The notes beneath the pieces were generated by a model. That model had not been told where the DNA came from. It ran no database searches and was given only the letters and a program-made list of their open reading frames with translations. From a virus: 43,482 nt of DNA. Location of the stretch: positions 1 through 43,482 of IMG/VR virus record IMGVR_UViG_3300028800_001526; one strand, 5' to 3'. Both the position numbers and the translations under genes were made by a program. Positions 21,003 to 31,123 of the stretch are shown here, piece by piece (position 1 is the first letter of the stretch; each line of letters starts with the position of its first letter).

Positions 21003-24000
21003 TTGTAAATATCTCCCGCTGTAATGCTAACGCCCGGTGCGACGCGCGGCTTTTCACCGCTGTTAGCCCATGTCTTGGTGTACCCGCAGGGGGCATCAAA
21101 GACAAATATCTGGCCCTTGTGGCTACCGAGACTACTATCGTTTCGACGAACGCGCAGCACGGCATCACCCGACACATTCTCTATGAAGGTCCATGTGACC
21201 GTACCCGCTCCGGTCAGGTTCTCTGCTACGTACAATTTGCATACACCGCCAACGCTGACAATGACTGCGATCTTCTTGCCCCGTAGCATCGTGATTTTGT
21301 TGGGACCATCGACAATTGCACCGCTGGCAGGCGTAGTAATGGCGGTCAGGCTACCCGTACCGCTCATAATATATAGACAGGTTCCACTCACCTCAGTGTC
21401 CAGACCGATGACGGCCTGTGGTGTGGACGAACTTCGCTGCGAAGTAGCATCTGAACCAACCTGGAAGTAGGGGATAACGATGCTGGTAGGGTTCCCGCCC
21501 AGACTTGCGGCAAGACTGCTATAGGACCCGCCTAGCGTGCTGGCCTTCAGCACCGTGGCTACCCCTGCTGCATAGCTAACGCCTGTTACGTTGGCAAGGT
21601 CGAAGCCACATTCAACAGGGGGCGATGAGCCAAGATCGAGTGCGCTACCAATGGTAGCCCCATAATCACTGATGAGGCGCACATTGGCGTTGGCGCTGCT
21701 GCCGTAGGTCAGGATAACTTTGCTGACCCAGCACGGTCCACCAGGCGGCAACTGAATAGTCGCGCCCCAGACTTCCATTGTTGTTGAATCTGTACCGCCC
21801 AGATCGACCAGTCCGCCTTCCTGCGGGAAATTATTTACTGTTAGCGAATCGAATGTCAGAACTGGATAAAAGAAAGTAGTGAAATTGCCCGATGTAAATA
21901 CACGGCAACTTAGCAAATGGCGCGTTGACGGGAACGTAATCTTACAGGACAGCGGATAACTGTGGTCAGTCGGAGACAGTCCTGAAGTGCTGCCCTGAAA
22001 GCCTAGCCCAGCAGTCCAGCCCAGTGTACCAGTAGGCCAGCGTGCCGGGTTGACACTCCAACCTGCCTGCGAGGCAGTGAAGTCGTAAGTAACAGTTTGC
22101 CCATCCGGGTTGCTGGTATAAACTTCCACACTTCCAGCCACGCCTGCACCGCGTATCTGGGTATAAGCTCCGCTGAAGGTGGCGCTTTTCGACCATACTG
22201 GCGGATGTGCCAGAACATTGGGCGCATAGTACAACACACTGTCTGTACCGTCCTCAGCCAGGATGTATCCGCCGCAAGTGTTGGAAGAAGGTCCGAGAGG
22301 ATCAAAGATCGCGTCTCGAATGACAAATGATCCCAGATCGCTTGGCGTAATCCCTATCCATGTAGGGGCAGCCAGCGCAGCGTAATTCTGCGTTATCCAT
22401 GCATTTGTATCATCACTGGCCATTACCGTATTACCGTCCAGATGCGTGATTTTTCCCACGGCTGGCTTAAAGCCAGGGGGGAGAACAGGCAATCCTTCTT
22501 CAGGGAATGGCGGCAGAGTCGGTAGTGATGGGAACGGGATAGGCGCGAGTGGCGGCACAGTGTTAGCTACATCAGGCGAAGCTGGTGGCACCAGTCCTGC
22601 TGGCGCATCCAGAACAACCCGACGATAGACCACACGCACTTTGCGAGTGCCATCATTGGCAGTCTGATAACTCACACTCTTCACAAACCAGAAGGTCGAG
22701 GTGTCGAAAACGATGCGATTGACACCATTGGTTCCCACCACGGTGCTATCAATCGTCCAGGTGTACAGCTCTGACTTGGAGGGAATGAGAAAGTCGTAAC
22801 CATCAGGATGGTCGATGGTCAGTTCTTCCACGAAGTTCTGGACTGCAAAGTACGTTCCGCAGCGCTGACAAACTTCCAACTGCGACTCGACAGGATTCCC
22901 GTTCTTCAATATCTGGTCGGTCAAATTAGCGCTGCCCTGTGCTTCGCCAAATGTGATGTAAGCCTTGTATGCCTGAACAGTCGATCCGTTCTGGCTTGCG
23001 CCAGTCATGTCTACGCGACCAATGGTATTGTCGTAGCTCACGGTATGATTGACTGCTACACCGTCGGAGATAGCCCCGACTCCAGCGGTAAAGTTAGCAA
23101 TAACAGGCAGTGCTGCAAATTCAGCATCGGTTAGATACTGCGCATCGCGGCAGCCAAAGATTCGACCATCTGGCGCAAACTCCAACGCACCGTTCACCTG
23201 CGCCAGCAAGTTGTTGCAGATGTCGAGTACATTGTTGCCCTTGAAGGGAATCGCAGGCAGTTCAAAGTCCTCGGTGAGCAGTTCAGTATCGAAGTCGAGA
23301 TCGCAGAGCGTGGCAACGGTGCTATGTCGCGTAAGAACATGCCAGACAGATCGCCGCGGGACGGCAAACCATATCTGGTCCCACACTGAAGGCGAACTCT
23401 GATTGATGATCATAAGCAACTGCTGGATGAGATAGGCCATGCGTGCCCCGACTCCAGCCAGTGAGAATGTTACATCCGAGGTCGTACTATAAGTCTTGTC
23501 GCCTTTGATATTGCCGTTTTCACTGACAAACCAACCGATGAACTCAATATTGTTATCGGTTAGTCCGCCGTAAGTGTTCCCGTAGACCTCATCTGAGCGC
23601 CACAGCACCGCAGGCGTTCCAGGCAGAATGTCATCCACGCCAGCAAACGCAGGCAGCGTGGCTGTATAGTTTTGCGTCCATGCCGCTGCATTTTGCAGAT
23701 TATCAAAGGATACATTCGGGGGATGATCGGCATCATGAATCTTGATCCCGAACTGCCGTTCAATGAATACACCATCGCTCTGGGTAACGAGCAGTGTGCC
23801 CCAGGTCTCACCCCACTCCGCGCAGGCTGCCGGATCAATGTCTACGGTAACAGTCGGGCTGGACAGCGATCCACTGATCACTGTAGCGATGCCAGACCGG
23901 AATGAGTAGAGATAAGCCGTGATCGTTTCGCCTGCCTGCTCGACTTTGGCAGTGATATGCAGGTTCATGCGAAATTTGCCAGTGATAGGATCGGGCGTTC

Positions 24001-24493
24001 CCGCATAGCAGGTCTGCAATCCTGTGACACGTGGCAGCATATCCTGATAAGCCAGTGTCGTGTCTTTATACTGCACAATGGCGGGCACAGTACCAACCGG
24101 GCGGGAAAGACGGTTCAGGATCTCGAATTCGTCCAGCACCCAGAAGTAGTAGTCGTCTGATACAGGCGCATTGGTGATATTACAGGTAATGACTGACGAG
24201 GTGGGAATCAGACGAATACGCCCGTGAAACAGCCGCTCCTGAAGCGCTGAGTATTTCAGATCGTTGGTCGAACCAATGATGAGGGTCATGCCGTCCATCA
24301 CATCGGTATAAGAACCGACGGTGACATTATCGTAATTGAACTGATACCAGGGGAAAGGGGATGGCAGGTTGCCGCTGACCTGACCTGCGAACACCACACG
24401 CTGGCTGAAAAATGACACGTTAACCTGGCCTGCGTAGCGTCCAGAGCGCAGGAGATTGTACTGGTCAGTGGTCAGCGGTTCGTTGAAGGCCAT
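20999..24493 (-). CDS. Tail tip / baseplate hub protein
   Basis: 1164 aa. The N-terminus ([20 protein letters not shown], then GQVNVSFF...VVFAGQVSG) begins like minor tail proteins of siphophages. Residues 1-620 are beta-rich with a central segment (about 270-450) resembling hub domains. A Pro-rich hinge ([20 protein letters not shown], about 640-680) separates a C-terminal half containing carbohydrate-binding-like beta modules and a last [12 protein letters not shown]. Position between distal tail protein and fibre supports a Tal/hub-like role: closing the tube and holding the fibre. No lysozyme or peptidase motif recognised. Its ATG overlaps the previous stop as TAATG. Confidence 0.75.
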   Translation of the reverse strand: MAFNEPLTTDQYNLLRSGRYAGQVNVSFFSQRVVFAGQVSGNLPSPFPWYQFNYDNVTVGSYTDVMDGMTLIIGSTNDLKYSALQERLFHGRIRLIPTSSVITCNITNAPVSDDYYFWVLDEFEILNRLSRPVGTVPAIVQYKDTTLAYQDMLPRVTGLQTCYAGTPDPITGKFRMNLHITAKVEQAGETITAYLYSFRSGIATVISGSLSSPTVTVDIDPAACAEWGETWGTLLVTQSDGVFIERQFGIKIHDADHPPNVSFDNLQNAAAWTQNYTATLPAFAGVDDILPGTPAVLWRSDEVYGNTYGGLTDNNIEFIGWFVSENGNIKGDKTYSTTSDVTFSLAGVGARMAYLIQQLLMIINQSSPSVWDQIWFAVPRRSVWHVLTRHSTVATLCDLDFDTELLTEDFELPAIPFKGNNVLDICNNLLAQVNGALEFAPDGRIFGCRDAQYLTDAEFAALPVIANFTAGVGAISDGVAVNHTVSYDNTIGRVDMTGASQNGSTVQAYKAYITFGEAQGSANLTDQILKNGNPVESQLEVCQRCGTYFAVQNFVEELTIDHPDGYDFLIPSKSELYTWTIDSTVVGTNGVNRIVFDTSTFWFVKSVSYQTANDGTRKVRVVYRRVVLDAPAGLVPPASPDVANTVPPLAPIPFPSLPTLPPFPEEGLPVLPPGFKPAVGKITHLDGNTVMASDDTNAWITQNYAALAAPTWIGITPSDLGSFVIRDAIFDPLGPSSNTCGGYILAEDGTDSVLYYAPNVLAHPPVWSKSATFSGAYTQIRGAGVAGSVEVYTSNPDGQTVTYDFTASQAGWSVNPARWPTGTLGWTAGLGFQGSTSGLSPTDHSYPLSCKITFPSTRHLLSCRVFTSGNFTTFFYPVLTFDSLTVNNFPQEGGLVDLGGTDSTTMEVWGATIQLPPGGPCWVSKVILTYGSSANANVRLISDYGATIGSALDLGSSPPVECGFDLANVTGVSYAAGVATVLKASTLGGSYSSLAASLGGNPTSIVIPYFQVGSDATSQRSSSTPQAVIGLDTEVSGTCLYIMSGTGSLTAITTPASGAIVDGPNKITMLRGKKIAVIVSVGGVCKLYVAENLTGAGTVTWTFIENVSGDAVLRVRRNDSSLGSHKGQIFVFDAPCGYTKTWANSGEKPRVAPGVSITAGDIYN

Positions 24494-24918
24494 TAGCTCA
24501 GTTGCACCAATCTGGTATAGGATAAAGTGAAGGTTTTGAAGGCAGGAGCCATCTGTTTGCCCTGATTTGGCAACTGCTCAATTTTCAGGATAGCGTTATA
24601 GACATGCCAGACGTTGGGATTTTCCTGTCTGAATTCCGCTGTAACAAACGACCAGTATTTATCGCTGTTGATATTGTGGAAGATGTAATAGAACTGCGCC
24701 TCGGTAACGTATCCCCACACCGGTTTGGCAGACGAGAAGCCTGCATAATAGAACGAACCATCGGTGTTGGTCTTTTCCTGACCCAACATAAATGATCCGT
24801 AGATCACTGGCGCAAGAAATGGCACGTCTCCCGCAGGTGTAATAGATTCCCATGCCGCCAGTCCTGCTGCGTTGTTATAGCCCACGGCTATTTTGGAGTT
24901 AGCGTATTGATAACTCAT
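24493..24918 (-). CDS. Distal-tail-like minor tail protein
   Basis: 141 aa, beta-rich. The order tape measure, small protein, large hub protein is the usual place of a distal tail (Dit-like) or tail-tip adaptor protein. Sequence features are aromatic beta strands (YYAGFSSAKPVWGYVTEAQF) and a closing FKTFTLSYTRLVQLS. No strong family match by eye. It is coupled to its neighbours by overlapping stops and starts. Confidence 0.6.
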   Translation of the reverse strand: MSYQYANSKIAVGYNNAAGLAAWESITPAGDVPFLAPVIYGSFMLGQEKTNTDGSFYYAGFSSAKPVWGYVTEAQFYYIFHNINSDKYWSFVTAEFRQENPNVWHVYNAILKIEQLPNQGKQMAPAFKTFTLSYTRLVQLS

Positions 24919-27815
24919 TGGCCTTTTGTCCAGTTCTGTAGCATTGCAGCTACGGCATCGGCATTGGCCTGCGGGTCGGAGACACCCTGAATGGTAATGC
25001 TAATAGGTCCAAGATTATTGTTGTTCTGAGGTGCTTGCACGTTACCACCTTGCAGGGGGGTGACATAAGCCGCACCGCCGCCGACGCGGTAAGAGCGTCC
25101 AGCGATATTGAGCGTTTCATCCTGACCTGCTTCGCTCATCACGAAGCCCTGGCCTGCACTAAAATCACCGCCGCCAGCAAACTCCGAGAAAGTGGAATGG
25201 CCCGCATAACTTGTTCCGCCGCCAGTAGCACCGCCGCTAGCGCCTGTGAGAACATCCAACTCCTGTTGAAGGAGTGCCATCCGCGCATTGTAATTTTCCT
25301 GATAGAGCGTAAGTTCACGGTTCAGATTTACGCCAATCTGGGTCAGCTTGGCCTGTTCAGCCGTGTCCAGATCTTCCTGCTGGCGCTGCGCCCATGTGTT
25401 GAGGTCACGAGTTTTGCGATCCTCGTTGGTATTTTCCTGATCAATGGCTCGATTGGCAGCCACCTGATCCGCTTCGACCTTGCGCTGCTCAGCCGTGATC
25501 TGCGCCGTCTCCTGATTCTTGATCGACGTGTTCAATGCATCCTGCTGCTGCTGAAGATGCTGTTGAAGCAATGCTTCCTGATTGGAATAGGAATTAACCT
25601 CATCCTGTTCCTGCTGTTGGAGTTGGAGGTGAAGCTGAGCCAGTTTGTTATCATAACTGGTGTTTTCAGTCGCCTCTTTATCCTTTTCGGCCTGCTGATC
25701 CTGATACAGCTTCTCGAAGTTGCCATTGAGAACATCATCCTGCTCGGACTGCATCGCGTTCTGGCGAATACTAGCGAGAGTCTGTTCATGGGTCAGTTCA
25801 TCGGAAACTTCGCTATCGTGCTCTTTAACAACCAGGTCTGACATCTTCTGCTGCTCTTTGAGAAGATCGTCAGCCTGAGTATTGTGATTGTCTTGAATAA
25901 GTTTCGCGGAATCTTCCTGATATTTAGTCTGGTCGTCCGCAAGCTGATTTAAGTAAGCATTCCAGGCATCTTCATCCTTCTGAGAAGCGCTGGTGCGTAT
26001 ATCTGCGATCTTGTCAGCAGAAGCCTGAACAATATCTTCTTCTTTGCGAGTGCCATCCGTAACAATTTTTTGGAGATTGGCGCTGCCCTGATTTACTGCA
26101 TCCTGATATGCCTGGTCAGCTTTCGTCTTGGCATCAGACACTTGCTGCGTGTACTGATCTTCTGTCGATGTCAGTTGCTGGAGAACTGCCGTGCGCTCTT
26201 TGTCGGCCTCGGCAGCAGCCTTGCTAGCATCTGCAAGGTCTTGCTCATGCTGCGCCCAGTCATCTGCTGCCTGCCCCGCCGGGATAACAACATCGGTCAG
26301 GTGCTGTTGGGCATATCTGTTATCATCCAGCGCTTTGTTGTTAGCAGCAATGGCATCGGTGGTCGCTTTGGATGTGTCATTGATCTGGGCAAGTTGATCA
26401 TGCTGCGCCTGAAGATTCGTCTGCTCTTCTTTAAGCTGTGCGAGTTTCCCCTGAGCCTGCTCAGCAGTAAGCCCATCCAATGACTGATTAATCTGCTCTT
26501 GATCCGCCAGCTTCTGAGCAGCTTGCGTATGATTGTAGATGGCATCAGCGGCTTTGTTCGACCCACCCTGGATTGCCAGAAACGCATTAGTATCTGTTTC
26601 CTGCATCGCCTCAACACTGGTGTTGAGCTTATCCACAGCGTCCTGAGCATCCTTGTAGCCTTTAGTGCCTTTGGCTTGCGAGGCTGCACCGACTTCTTGT
26701 TCATTGCCAGCGACATCCTCAGCGTTACTGGCCTTCTGGAATTCCTGTGCCTTAGCCTTGAGTTGATCCTCTGTGGTTCCAGGATCGGCATAGGGGCGAA
26801 TAGCATCTTCTAGAAGTTTAGTTTGGCCGGCCTGAAGGTCTTTGACTTTCTGCTGATTATCAGAGATCGTCTGCTGGTTATCATTGAGGTCCTGAGTAGC
26901 CTGAGTAGTGTTTTCATGCGATATCTTAGCAAACTGATCTTCCTCAGTAACCTGACGTTCTAGCCCTGAAGCAGCCAGGTCTGCCTGTTCCTGCAAAGTA
27001 TGCAGCACTGCAATAAGACCGATAATTGCAGTAGCAACCGCAGCCACAGGAAGGGCAACACCTGCGATGCCAGCCAGCGGCACTTCCATTGCAACCAGAC
27101 CTTCAGTGAAGCCTGGGATCAGCCCACCAGTTTCAACCAGCTTGTCATTGAGACCAACAAAAGCATCCTGAACTTCCTGGATACCGCGCTGGATAAAGAG
27201 AACGTCTGCGCCACCGGTGAGCGGACCGGCCAACCCTGGCGCACCTGCTAATCTTGCCAGACCACCTGCGGCACGCGCACCTCGCCCGATAGCAAGAGGA
27301 TTGCCAATACCGCCGCCGCCACCTTCACTATCATCTTCAGCGGGTCCAATGAGACCGCCTTCTGCACCATAGCCAATATCACCAGGTTGGGATAATCCAG
27401 GCGTGTAGGACCCAGTAGGTGAACTAGCTAACTGCTGCTGGACCGCAGCCTGCTGTTCAGCTTCAGCACGATAAGCATCTGCCAGCGCATTGATCTGGTC
27501 GATTTGCTTTTGCGTGGTGTCGATGGATTTGTTCTGCTCATCATCAAATGTCTGCCATGCATCAGACTGAGCACGAAACGAATCAGCCAGTGAGTTGATC
27601 TGCTGCATTTCCTGATCAACCACGGCTTGAAGATCGTTGACCGATTGAGCAACCTGATTGCTGCTCTGGTCAACGGCATCAGAAAAGGCTTTAGGCGCGG
27701 CTGAGGCACGCTGAAAGGCATCTGCAATCTGGTCCAGACTTGCAGCAGCCTGATCATCGCCTGTAACCTGAATCTGGATGCTTTCCAGAATCTGCCGTAC
27801 AGTCTGATCTGCCAT
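24915..27815 (-). CDS. Tail tape-measure protein
   Basis: 966 aa, the longest coiled coil of the window. Residues 1-110 are Gln/Ala/Asp helical repeats (QSNQVAQSVNDLQAVVDQEM). A Gly-rich hinge (about 145-200) follows, then a hydrophobic segment PLAGIAGVALPVAAVATAII (about 255-275), suited to insertion in the host membrane. Long Gln/Glu/Lys coiled coils cover about 290-850 (DEVNSYSNQEALLQQHLQQQ). The C-terminus is Gly-rich with GPISITIQGVSDPQANADAV. Tape measure length sets tail length; at about 0.15 nm per residue it predicts a tail near 145 nm. It lies behind the frameshifted chaperone genes as expected. No lysozyme or peptidase domain recognised. Confidence 0.93.
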   Translation of the reverse strand: MADQTVRQILESIQIQVTGDDQAAASLDQIADAFQRASAAPKAFSDAVDQSSNQVAQSVNDLQAVVDQEMQQINSLADSFRAQSDAWQTFDDEQNKSIDTTQKQIDQINALADAYRAEAEQQAAVQQQLASSPTGSYTPGLSQPGDIGYGAEGGLIGPAEDDSEGGGGGIGNPLAIGRGARAAGGLARLAGAPGLAGPLTGGADVLFIQRGIQEVQDAFVGLNDKLVETGGLIPGFTEGLVAMEVPLAGIAGVALPVAAVATAIIGLIAVLHTLQEQADLAASGLERQVTEEDQFAKISHENTTQATQDLNDNQQTISDNQQKVKDLQAGQTKLLEDAIRPYADPGTTEDQLKAKAQEFQKASNAEDVAGNEQEVGAASQAKGTKGYKDAQDAVDKLNTSVEAMQETDTNAFLAIQGGSNKAADAIYNHTQAAQKLADQEQINQSLDGLTAEQAQGKLAQLKEEQTNLQAQHDQLAQINDTSKATTDAIAANNKALDDNRYAQQHLTDVVIPAGQAADDWAQHEQDLADASKAAAEADKERTAVLQQLTSTEDQYTQQVSDAKTKADQAYQDAVNQGSANLQKIVTDGTRKEEDIVQASADKIADIRTSASQKDEDAWNAYLNQLADDQTKYQEDSAKLIQDNHNTQADDLLKEQQKMSDLVVKEHDSEVSDELTHEQTLASIRQNAMQSEQDDVLNGNFEKLYQDQQAEKDKEATENTSYDNKLAQLHLQLQQQEQDEVNSYSNQEALLQQHLQQQQDALNTSIKNQETAQITAEQRKVEADQVAANRAIDQENTNEDRKTRDLNTWAQRQQEDLDTAEQAKLTQIGVNLNRELTLYQENYNARMALLQQELDVLTGASGGATGGGTSYAGHSTFSEFAGGGDFSAGQGFVMSEAGQDETLNIAGRSYRVGGGAAYVTPLQGGNVQAPQNNNNLGPISITIQGVSDPQANADAVAAMLQNWTKGQ

Positions 27816-27818
27816 TAA

Positions 27819-28151
27819 CTAAAACGCTCCCTTATAATCTGCCGCGCGTGGTCCCATCTCCTCAAGATCCTCGTCTTCAATGAGGCCATGAGCTTTCGAC
27901 CACTTCCGATAGTTCACCTGTCTGTCCATCAGCATGATGTCATCCATCAATGCCTCGTCCTGATCTTCCAGACCACCTCTCCGAGGCCACATTTGAAAGC
28001 GGTCCAGGAAGAAATAGGCTAGCTTAACTTCATTCTCATCACTGTGGAATTTGGCTTCAATGTCCACAGGTTCCGGCGCATCATCGCTCAGTGGCTCTGG
28101 GTTGAGGACCCCGCTTCCGACGTACCGCTTGACGATATTGCGGATACTATT
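27819..28151 (-). CDS. Frameshift extension of tail assembly chaperone (T part)
   Basis: Reached by a -1 slip at 28150-28158 from the upstream frame. The -1 frame is open from AAT (28151) through NSIRNIVKRYVGSGVLNPEP to the stop at 27819, 110 residues. The fusion is 114 + 110 = 224 aa, like lambda gpG-gpT. Features include FLDRFQMWPRRGG and an acidic tail DEDLEEMGPRAAD. A GTG at 28067 could be a free-standing start, but it has no good ribosome site and the conserved position and slippery sequence make frameshifting more likely. The gene is just ahead of the tape measure, which the fusion protein binds during assembly. Confidence 0.8.
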   Translation of the reverse strand, partial: NSIRNIVKRYVGSGVLNPEPLSDDAPEPVDIEAKFHSDENEVKLAYFFLDRFQMWPRRGGLEDQDEALMDDIMLMDRQVNYRKWSKAHGLIEDEDLEEMGPRAADYKGAF

Positions 28152-28492
28152 TTTTTTTCAGCGTCCACCGTTGAATAGCCGTTCAATGCTGGGACGCGCA
28201 TTTCCAGTAGTTCGCACAACTTTTCATCAGTCTGTGCAATGAATTTCAGGAATATTTCCAGCGTGGCGGCATCACCCGCAAAAGCAGTCATCTTCGCAAA
28301 ATCGAAGTTTTCACACTTCACGATCTGCGTGATGAAGAAGCCAAAGATAGTGATATAGCGCTTATAGAAGGGGGTTTCATCCCCCGCTGGCTTCAGCGAT
28401 ACCCACACCTGCCGCCTCACCTGCCCGTCCAAAATGGTTGGACGGGCAAGTTCGATGCGGATGTCACCGTACTCGATGGTATCCGTTTGCAT
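28088..28492 (-). CDS. Tail assembly chaperone (G-like)
   Basis: 134 aa from the ATG at 28492 (GGAG upstream, directly behind the tail-tube stop; a TTG at 28516 overlaps that gene). Mixed alpha/beta with VWVSLKPAGDETPFYKRYIT, then ITQIVKCENFDFAKMTAF and a helical C-terminus ending at TGA 28088. The sequence GAA AAA AAA ATA in its last fifth is a classic -1 slip site, giving the longer form. A 9-bp hairpin (28422-28448) sits in its first quarter. Role: keeps the tape measure soluble and sets the tube assembly. Confidence 0.85.
   Translation of the reverse strand: MQTDTIEYGDIRIELARPTILDGQVRRQVWVSLKPAGDETPFYKRYITIFGFFITQIVKCENFDFAKMTAFAGDAATLEIFLKFIAQTDEKLCELLEMRVPALNGYSTVDAEKKIVSAISSSGTSEAGSSTQSH
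28150..28158 (-). promoter_or_regulatory. Programmed -1 frameshift site (A9 run)
   Basis: Nine A on the minus strand. In the upstream frame it reads GAA AAA AAA ATA, so the A AAA AAA heptamer is in the right phase for tandem slippage by one base. The -1 frame is then open to 27819. No strong downstream stem was found by eye; only a short CCGC/GCGG pair lies a few bases beyond. Confidence 0.8.
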
Positions 28493-28493
28493 C

Positions 28494-29360
28494 CTACAAA
28501 AACTCCACTTGGGCAATCAACCGCAGGCCAGCCGTTGGCACAGACCCGAAGTCGAACTGGTAGTTCGTGCTCACCAGTGTCACCGTCGGTGTCACCAACA
28601 CGCCATCCTTACGAGTGACGTTCGGATAGCCTGGGGCCAGCAAACCGCTGCCAGGGATCGCGCTCTGAGGCAGGTTGAACACCGAAGCAATGCCGTCGGC
28701 CTTCCAGCCGTAGTACATCGCCTTGTTCGGGCTGCTGAACGGGAACTCAACACCATTGCTGGTCTTGAAATTCGAGGACGTGATCGCCAGACCGTTCGGC
28801 AATATGCTCGACGGGTTGCAGATCACATGGCGCTTCCAGTCGGTGATCTTCTTTTCCGCCATGCCGTCAGACGACATGGGGACTGCTTTCACCTTCGGGA
28901 AGAGAACGCCGTCCCAGTTACCCTGACCCTGGCTTGCCTGGTCCTTCGAGATTGACAGCCGCTGCATGAGCAGAGCGCCATCAATGTAGGCTGGCAGATA
29001 GGGCTGGATAACACCGAACGAAAGGTTGCCCTCAGCGACCACGGCTGTGGTCTGCGTGAGTGCGTCCAGCGTGAGGTCGGAGACACTACCAACAATGTCG
29101 AAACTCGGCAGTGTTTGTTGTGGCTCAACGATCTGACCCTGAACCTGATCTTCGCCCGTGCCCAGAAGAACCAATGGTTCTATGGCCTTATAGGCTGCGG
29201 TTTTCACGCCGGACATGAAGTAACCGGCCTGCCCATTGTTGGGTCCAGGCACAAGCGTACCCGTTGCTCCGGCAAAGTATCCGTCCTGGTCGAGCGGAAT
29301 GAACCATGCGATTCGGAATCCGCCCGACAGGACCTTGATAACGTTGTCAATTGCTGGCAT
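28494..29360 (-). CDS. Major tail (tube) protein
   Basis: 288 aa. Beta-rich throughout, no Cys pairs, N-terminus MPAIDNVIKVLSGGFRIAWF typical of tube subunits that start with a loop and strand; mid part QPYLPAYIDGALLMQRLSIS; end PTAGLRLIAQVEFL. Position between connectors and tail chaperones is diagnostic for the tube gene. The good ribosome site (GAGAGGG) suits a highly made protein. No Ig-like extension. Confidence 0.8.
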   Translation of the reverse strand: MPAIDNVIKVLSGGFRIAWFIPLDQDGYFAGATGTLVPGPNNGQAGYFMSGVKTAAYKAIEPLVLLGTGEDQVQGQIVEPQQTLPSFDIVGSVSDLTLDALTQTTAVVAEGNLSFGVIQPYLPAYIDGALLMQRLSISKDQASQGQGNWDGVLFPKVKAVPMSSDGMAEKKITDWKRHVICNPSSILPNGLAITSSNFKTSNGVEFPFSSPNKAMYYGWKADGIASVFNLPQSAIPGSGLLAPGYPNVTRKDGVLVTPTVTLVSTNYQFDFGSVPTAGLRLIAQVEFL

Positions 29361-29858
29361 TTAGTAGTCCCTCTCCGGGTTTGTCAGATAGAAACCCAGT
29401 GTCCATAAAAATTTCGCAGCGATGATGTCACCTGGCATCAGGGGAGTAGTTAATTCCAGTGACGCACCCAGAAAGTTATTGATCCGACCCGGTTTCGCGT
29501 CGGAGGTCAGCAACGGTCTGGACCGACCCATCGCCATTGTGTAAGGAATCCAGGTATACAGTTGTTCTTCCAGTGCGCCATCAAAGCCCTCGGTTCGCTT
29601 TCCGAGCTGTAGTTCAGTCACAATTGCTGTGACCTCAGCATCTTCCCAGATACCGATGGGCTGTGGCTTGATAGTCGATATCCCGTTCAACCACTTGGGA
29701 TAGATAGCCTCGGCTTCATAGCGCATAAAAGGCTTTGCTGCTGTCCCAAAGTTCTGACCGAGTATTTGCCCGACTGCCGTGGATATTTCCTGTTCAATGG
29801 CAACAAGATGATCCATCGCGTCCTGGACGTTGATATAGTTGAGCAGGGTGACGGTCAT
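29361..29858 (-). CDS. Tail completion / minor tail protein
   Basis: 165 aa from the ATG at 29858, giving an ATGA overlap with the connector gene. An N-terminal helix (DAMDHLVAIEQEISTAVGQI) is followed by alpha/beta with TEGFDGALEEQLYTWIPYTM and a long strand region (LTSDAKPGRINNFLGASLEL). By position it is the terminator/completion protein between connector and tube. Family not recognised. Confidence 0.6.
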   Translation of the reverse strand: MTVTLLNYINVQDAMDHLVAIEQEISTAVGQILGQNFGTAAKPFMRYEAEAIYPKWLNGISTIKPQPIGIWEDAEVTAIVTELQLGKRTEGFDGALEEQLYTWIPYTMAMGRSRPLLTSDAKPGRINNFLGASLELTTPLMPGDIIAAKFLWTLGFYLTNPERDY

Positions 29859-30787
29859 ACCGCGCTCCATCCCCAGTCACGGGTCTGGTTAGTGATATTC
29901 AAGATCTCCGACGGTGCATCACTCGGATAGATCATCGTCTTGCCCTGCGACAGGTCGGTTTTTACTGCCTCGTAAGCCCCACGCCGTGAGTACCAGTATC
30001 CCAGCCATCGGTAGGCTGCCCGGTTGATCTCTGGCTGGACCTGCCATGTGGATATCTTAGTTCCCGCAGGCCATGCCTGAGCGGTAGATCCGTTCTGCCC
30101 ACGAAGAGCAGTGATCGTTAGCCCGACAGGATCTGTGGAGAGAACCATCATCCATTCAAACACAGCGGGAGTCGCCAGACTATCTCCGACCTGAATCATG
30201 TTTCCGGCAGACAGCGCTGGACTGTAGCCCCAGCTATTCATGCCTGCCGGAGTCGAAACTGCAAACGTGATAATGTGGTTATCGATGTCACTCGTAATGG
30301 TTTGCAAGCTGTCTATCCAGCTTTGTGGGTAGTTCTGTCCGTAGCCCCAGTAGCCCGTGACTCGAATCTTTCGCAGAAACTGACCGGGGGCAATCCAGAA
30401 GTACGTGCCAAAACCAAAACCATACGACCAGCCATAGACCTGATTGCTGATAAGCTGCAACTGCATGTTTGGCGAGTCTTTCTGCACAAACACATAATCC
30501 ACATCGAATACCAGCACATTGTCAAAGGCATCAATAACCTGAGTCGGATACAGGATGGGACGGCCCAGATCTAACTTGCGCTGAACGTCATCGATCCATG
30601 TGCCGAAAGCATCATAGCGATATTCCTGATAGTAAGGCAGATAGCGCTGGCGTGTCATGACATTCAGACGCGATCCCAGATCGACCAGATTGTTGACAAT
30701 CCAGTTGTCACCGGAATGATCGCTATCAGGCACTTTAGCCTCGTCACGAACCTGCGCCAGCGTACATAACCTGTCAGGAGGGAACAT
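29855..30787 (-). CDS. Head-tail connector / adaptor protein
   Basis: 310 aa, aromatic-rich (WGYGQNYPQ, WSYGFGFGTYFW). The N-terminus MFPPDRLCTLAQVRDEAKVP with NNLVDLGSRLNVMTRQRYLP resembles gp6-like/HK97 head-tail adaptors that begin with helices joined by LVDLAS.L...TGR. The C-terminal helix AAYRWLGYWYSRRGAYEAVK is also usual. At 310 aa it is about three times the usual length, so an extra beta domain is inserted at about 75-260, possibly a decoration on the neck. Confidence 0.6.
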   Translation of the reverse strand: MFPPDRLCTLAQVRDEAKVPDSDHSGDNWIVNNLVDLGSRLNVMTRQRYLPYYQEYRYDAFGTWIDDVQRKLDLGRPILYPTQVIDAFDNVLVFDVDYVFVQKDSPNMQLQLISNQVYGWSYGFGFGTYFWIAPGQFLRKIRVTGYWGYGQNYPQSWIDSLQTITSDIDNHIITFAVSTPAGMNSWGYSPALSAGNMIQVGDSLATPAVFEWMMVLSTDPVGLTITALRGQNGSTAQAWPAGTKISTWQVQPEINRAAYRWLGYWYSRRGAYEAVKTDLSQGKTMIYPSDAPSEILNITNQTRDWGWSAV

Positions 30788-30789
30788 CG

Positions 30790-31113
30790 CTAATCCGTCT
30801 CCACAATCACAGTGACCGTCGCATCGGCTGAGCCATCCCGAATCATCAGAAGCGCAGCAGTATTTTCCCGACCAACGACCTCGAAGATCGGGAAATTATT
30901 CGTCGGCAGTCGCAACCCGGCAGTTGTTGTGGGTGGATTGGTCGTCACAGGGTGATCCCACGCCACGCGAAGGGCATTGGCTCCGACGCTGATAAAGACT
31001 CGGTCTGCTGCCGCAGCCACACCGGGATCAAATCCGAACGCCACCAGACTCAATGCCACTGTAGACACGGTGCCTGTGATGTGAACTGACTGCGAACTAC
31101 CGTTAACTGCCAT
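30790..31113 (-). CDS. Small virion protein, possibly head decoration
   Basis: 107 aa, beta-rich, no charged coil: GTVSTVALSLVAFGFDPGVA and FISVGANALRVAWDHPVTTN. Position just downstream of the capsid block, with two similarly sized beta proteins, suggests decoration or collar protein. No family recognised. Confidence 0.55.
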   Translation of the reverse strand: MAVNGSSQSVHITGTVSTVALSLVAFGFDPGVAAAADRVFISVGANALRVAWDHPVTTNPPTTTAGLRLPTNNFPIFEVVGRENTAALLMIRDGSADATVTVIVETD

Positions 31114-31123
31114 GCTGCACCGC

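Noticed and set aside
25035-25841. 268-codon plus-strand frame opposite the tape measure
   Set aside because: Leu/Ile-rich complement of Gln/Glu coiled coil, a typical shadow.
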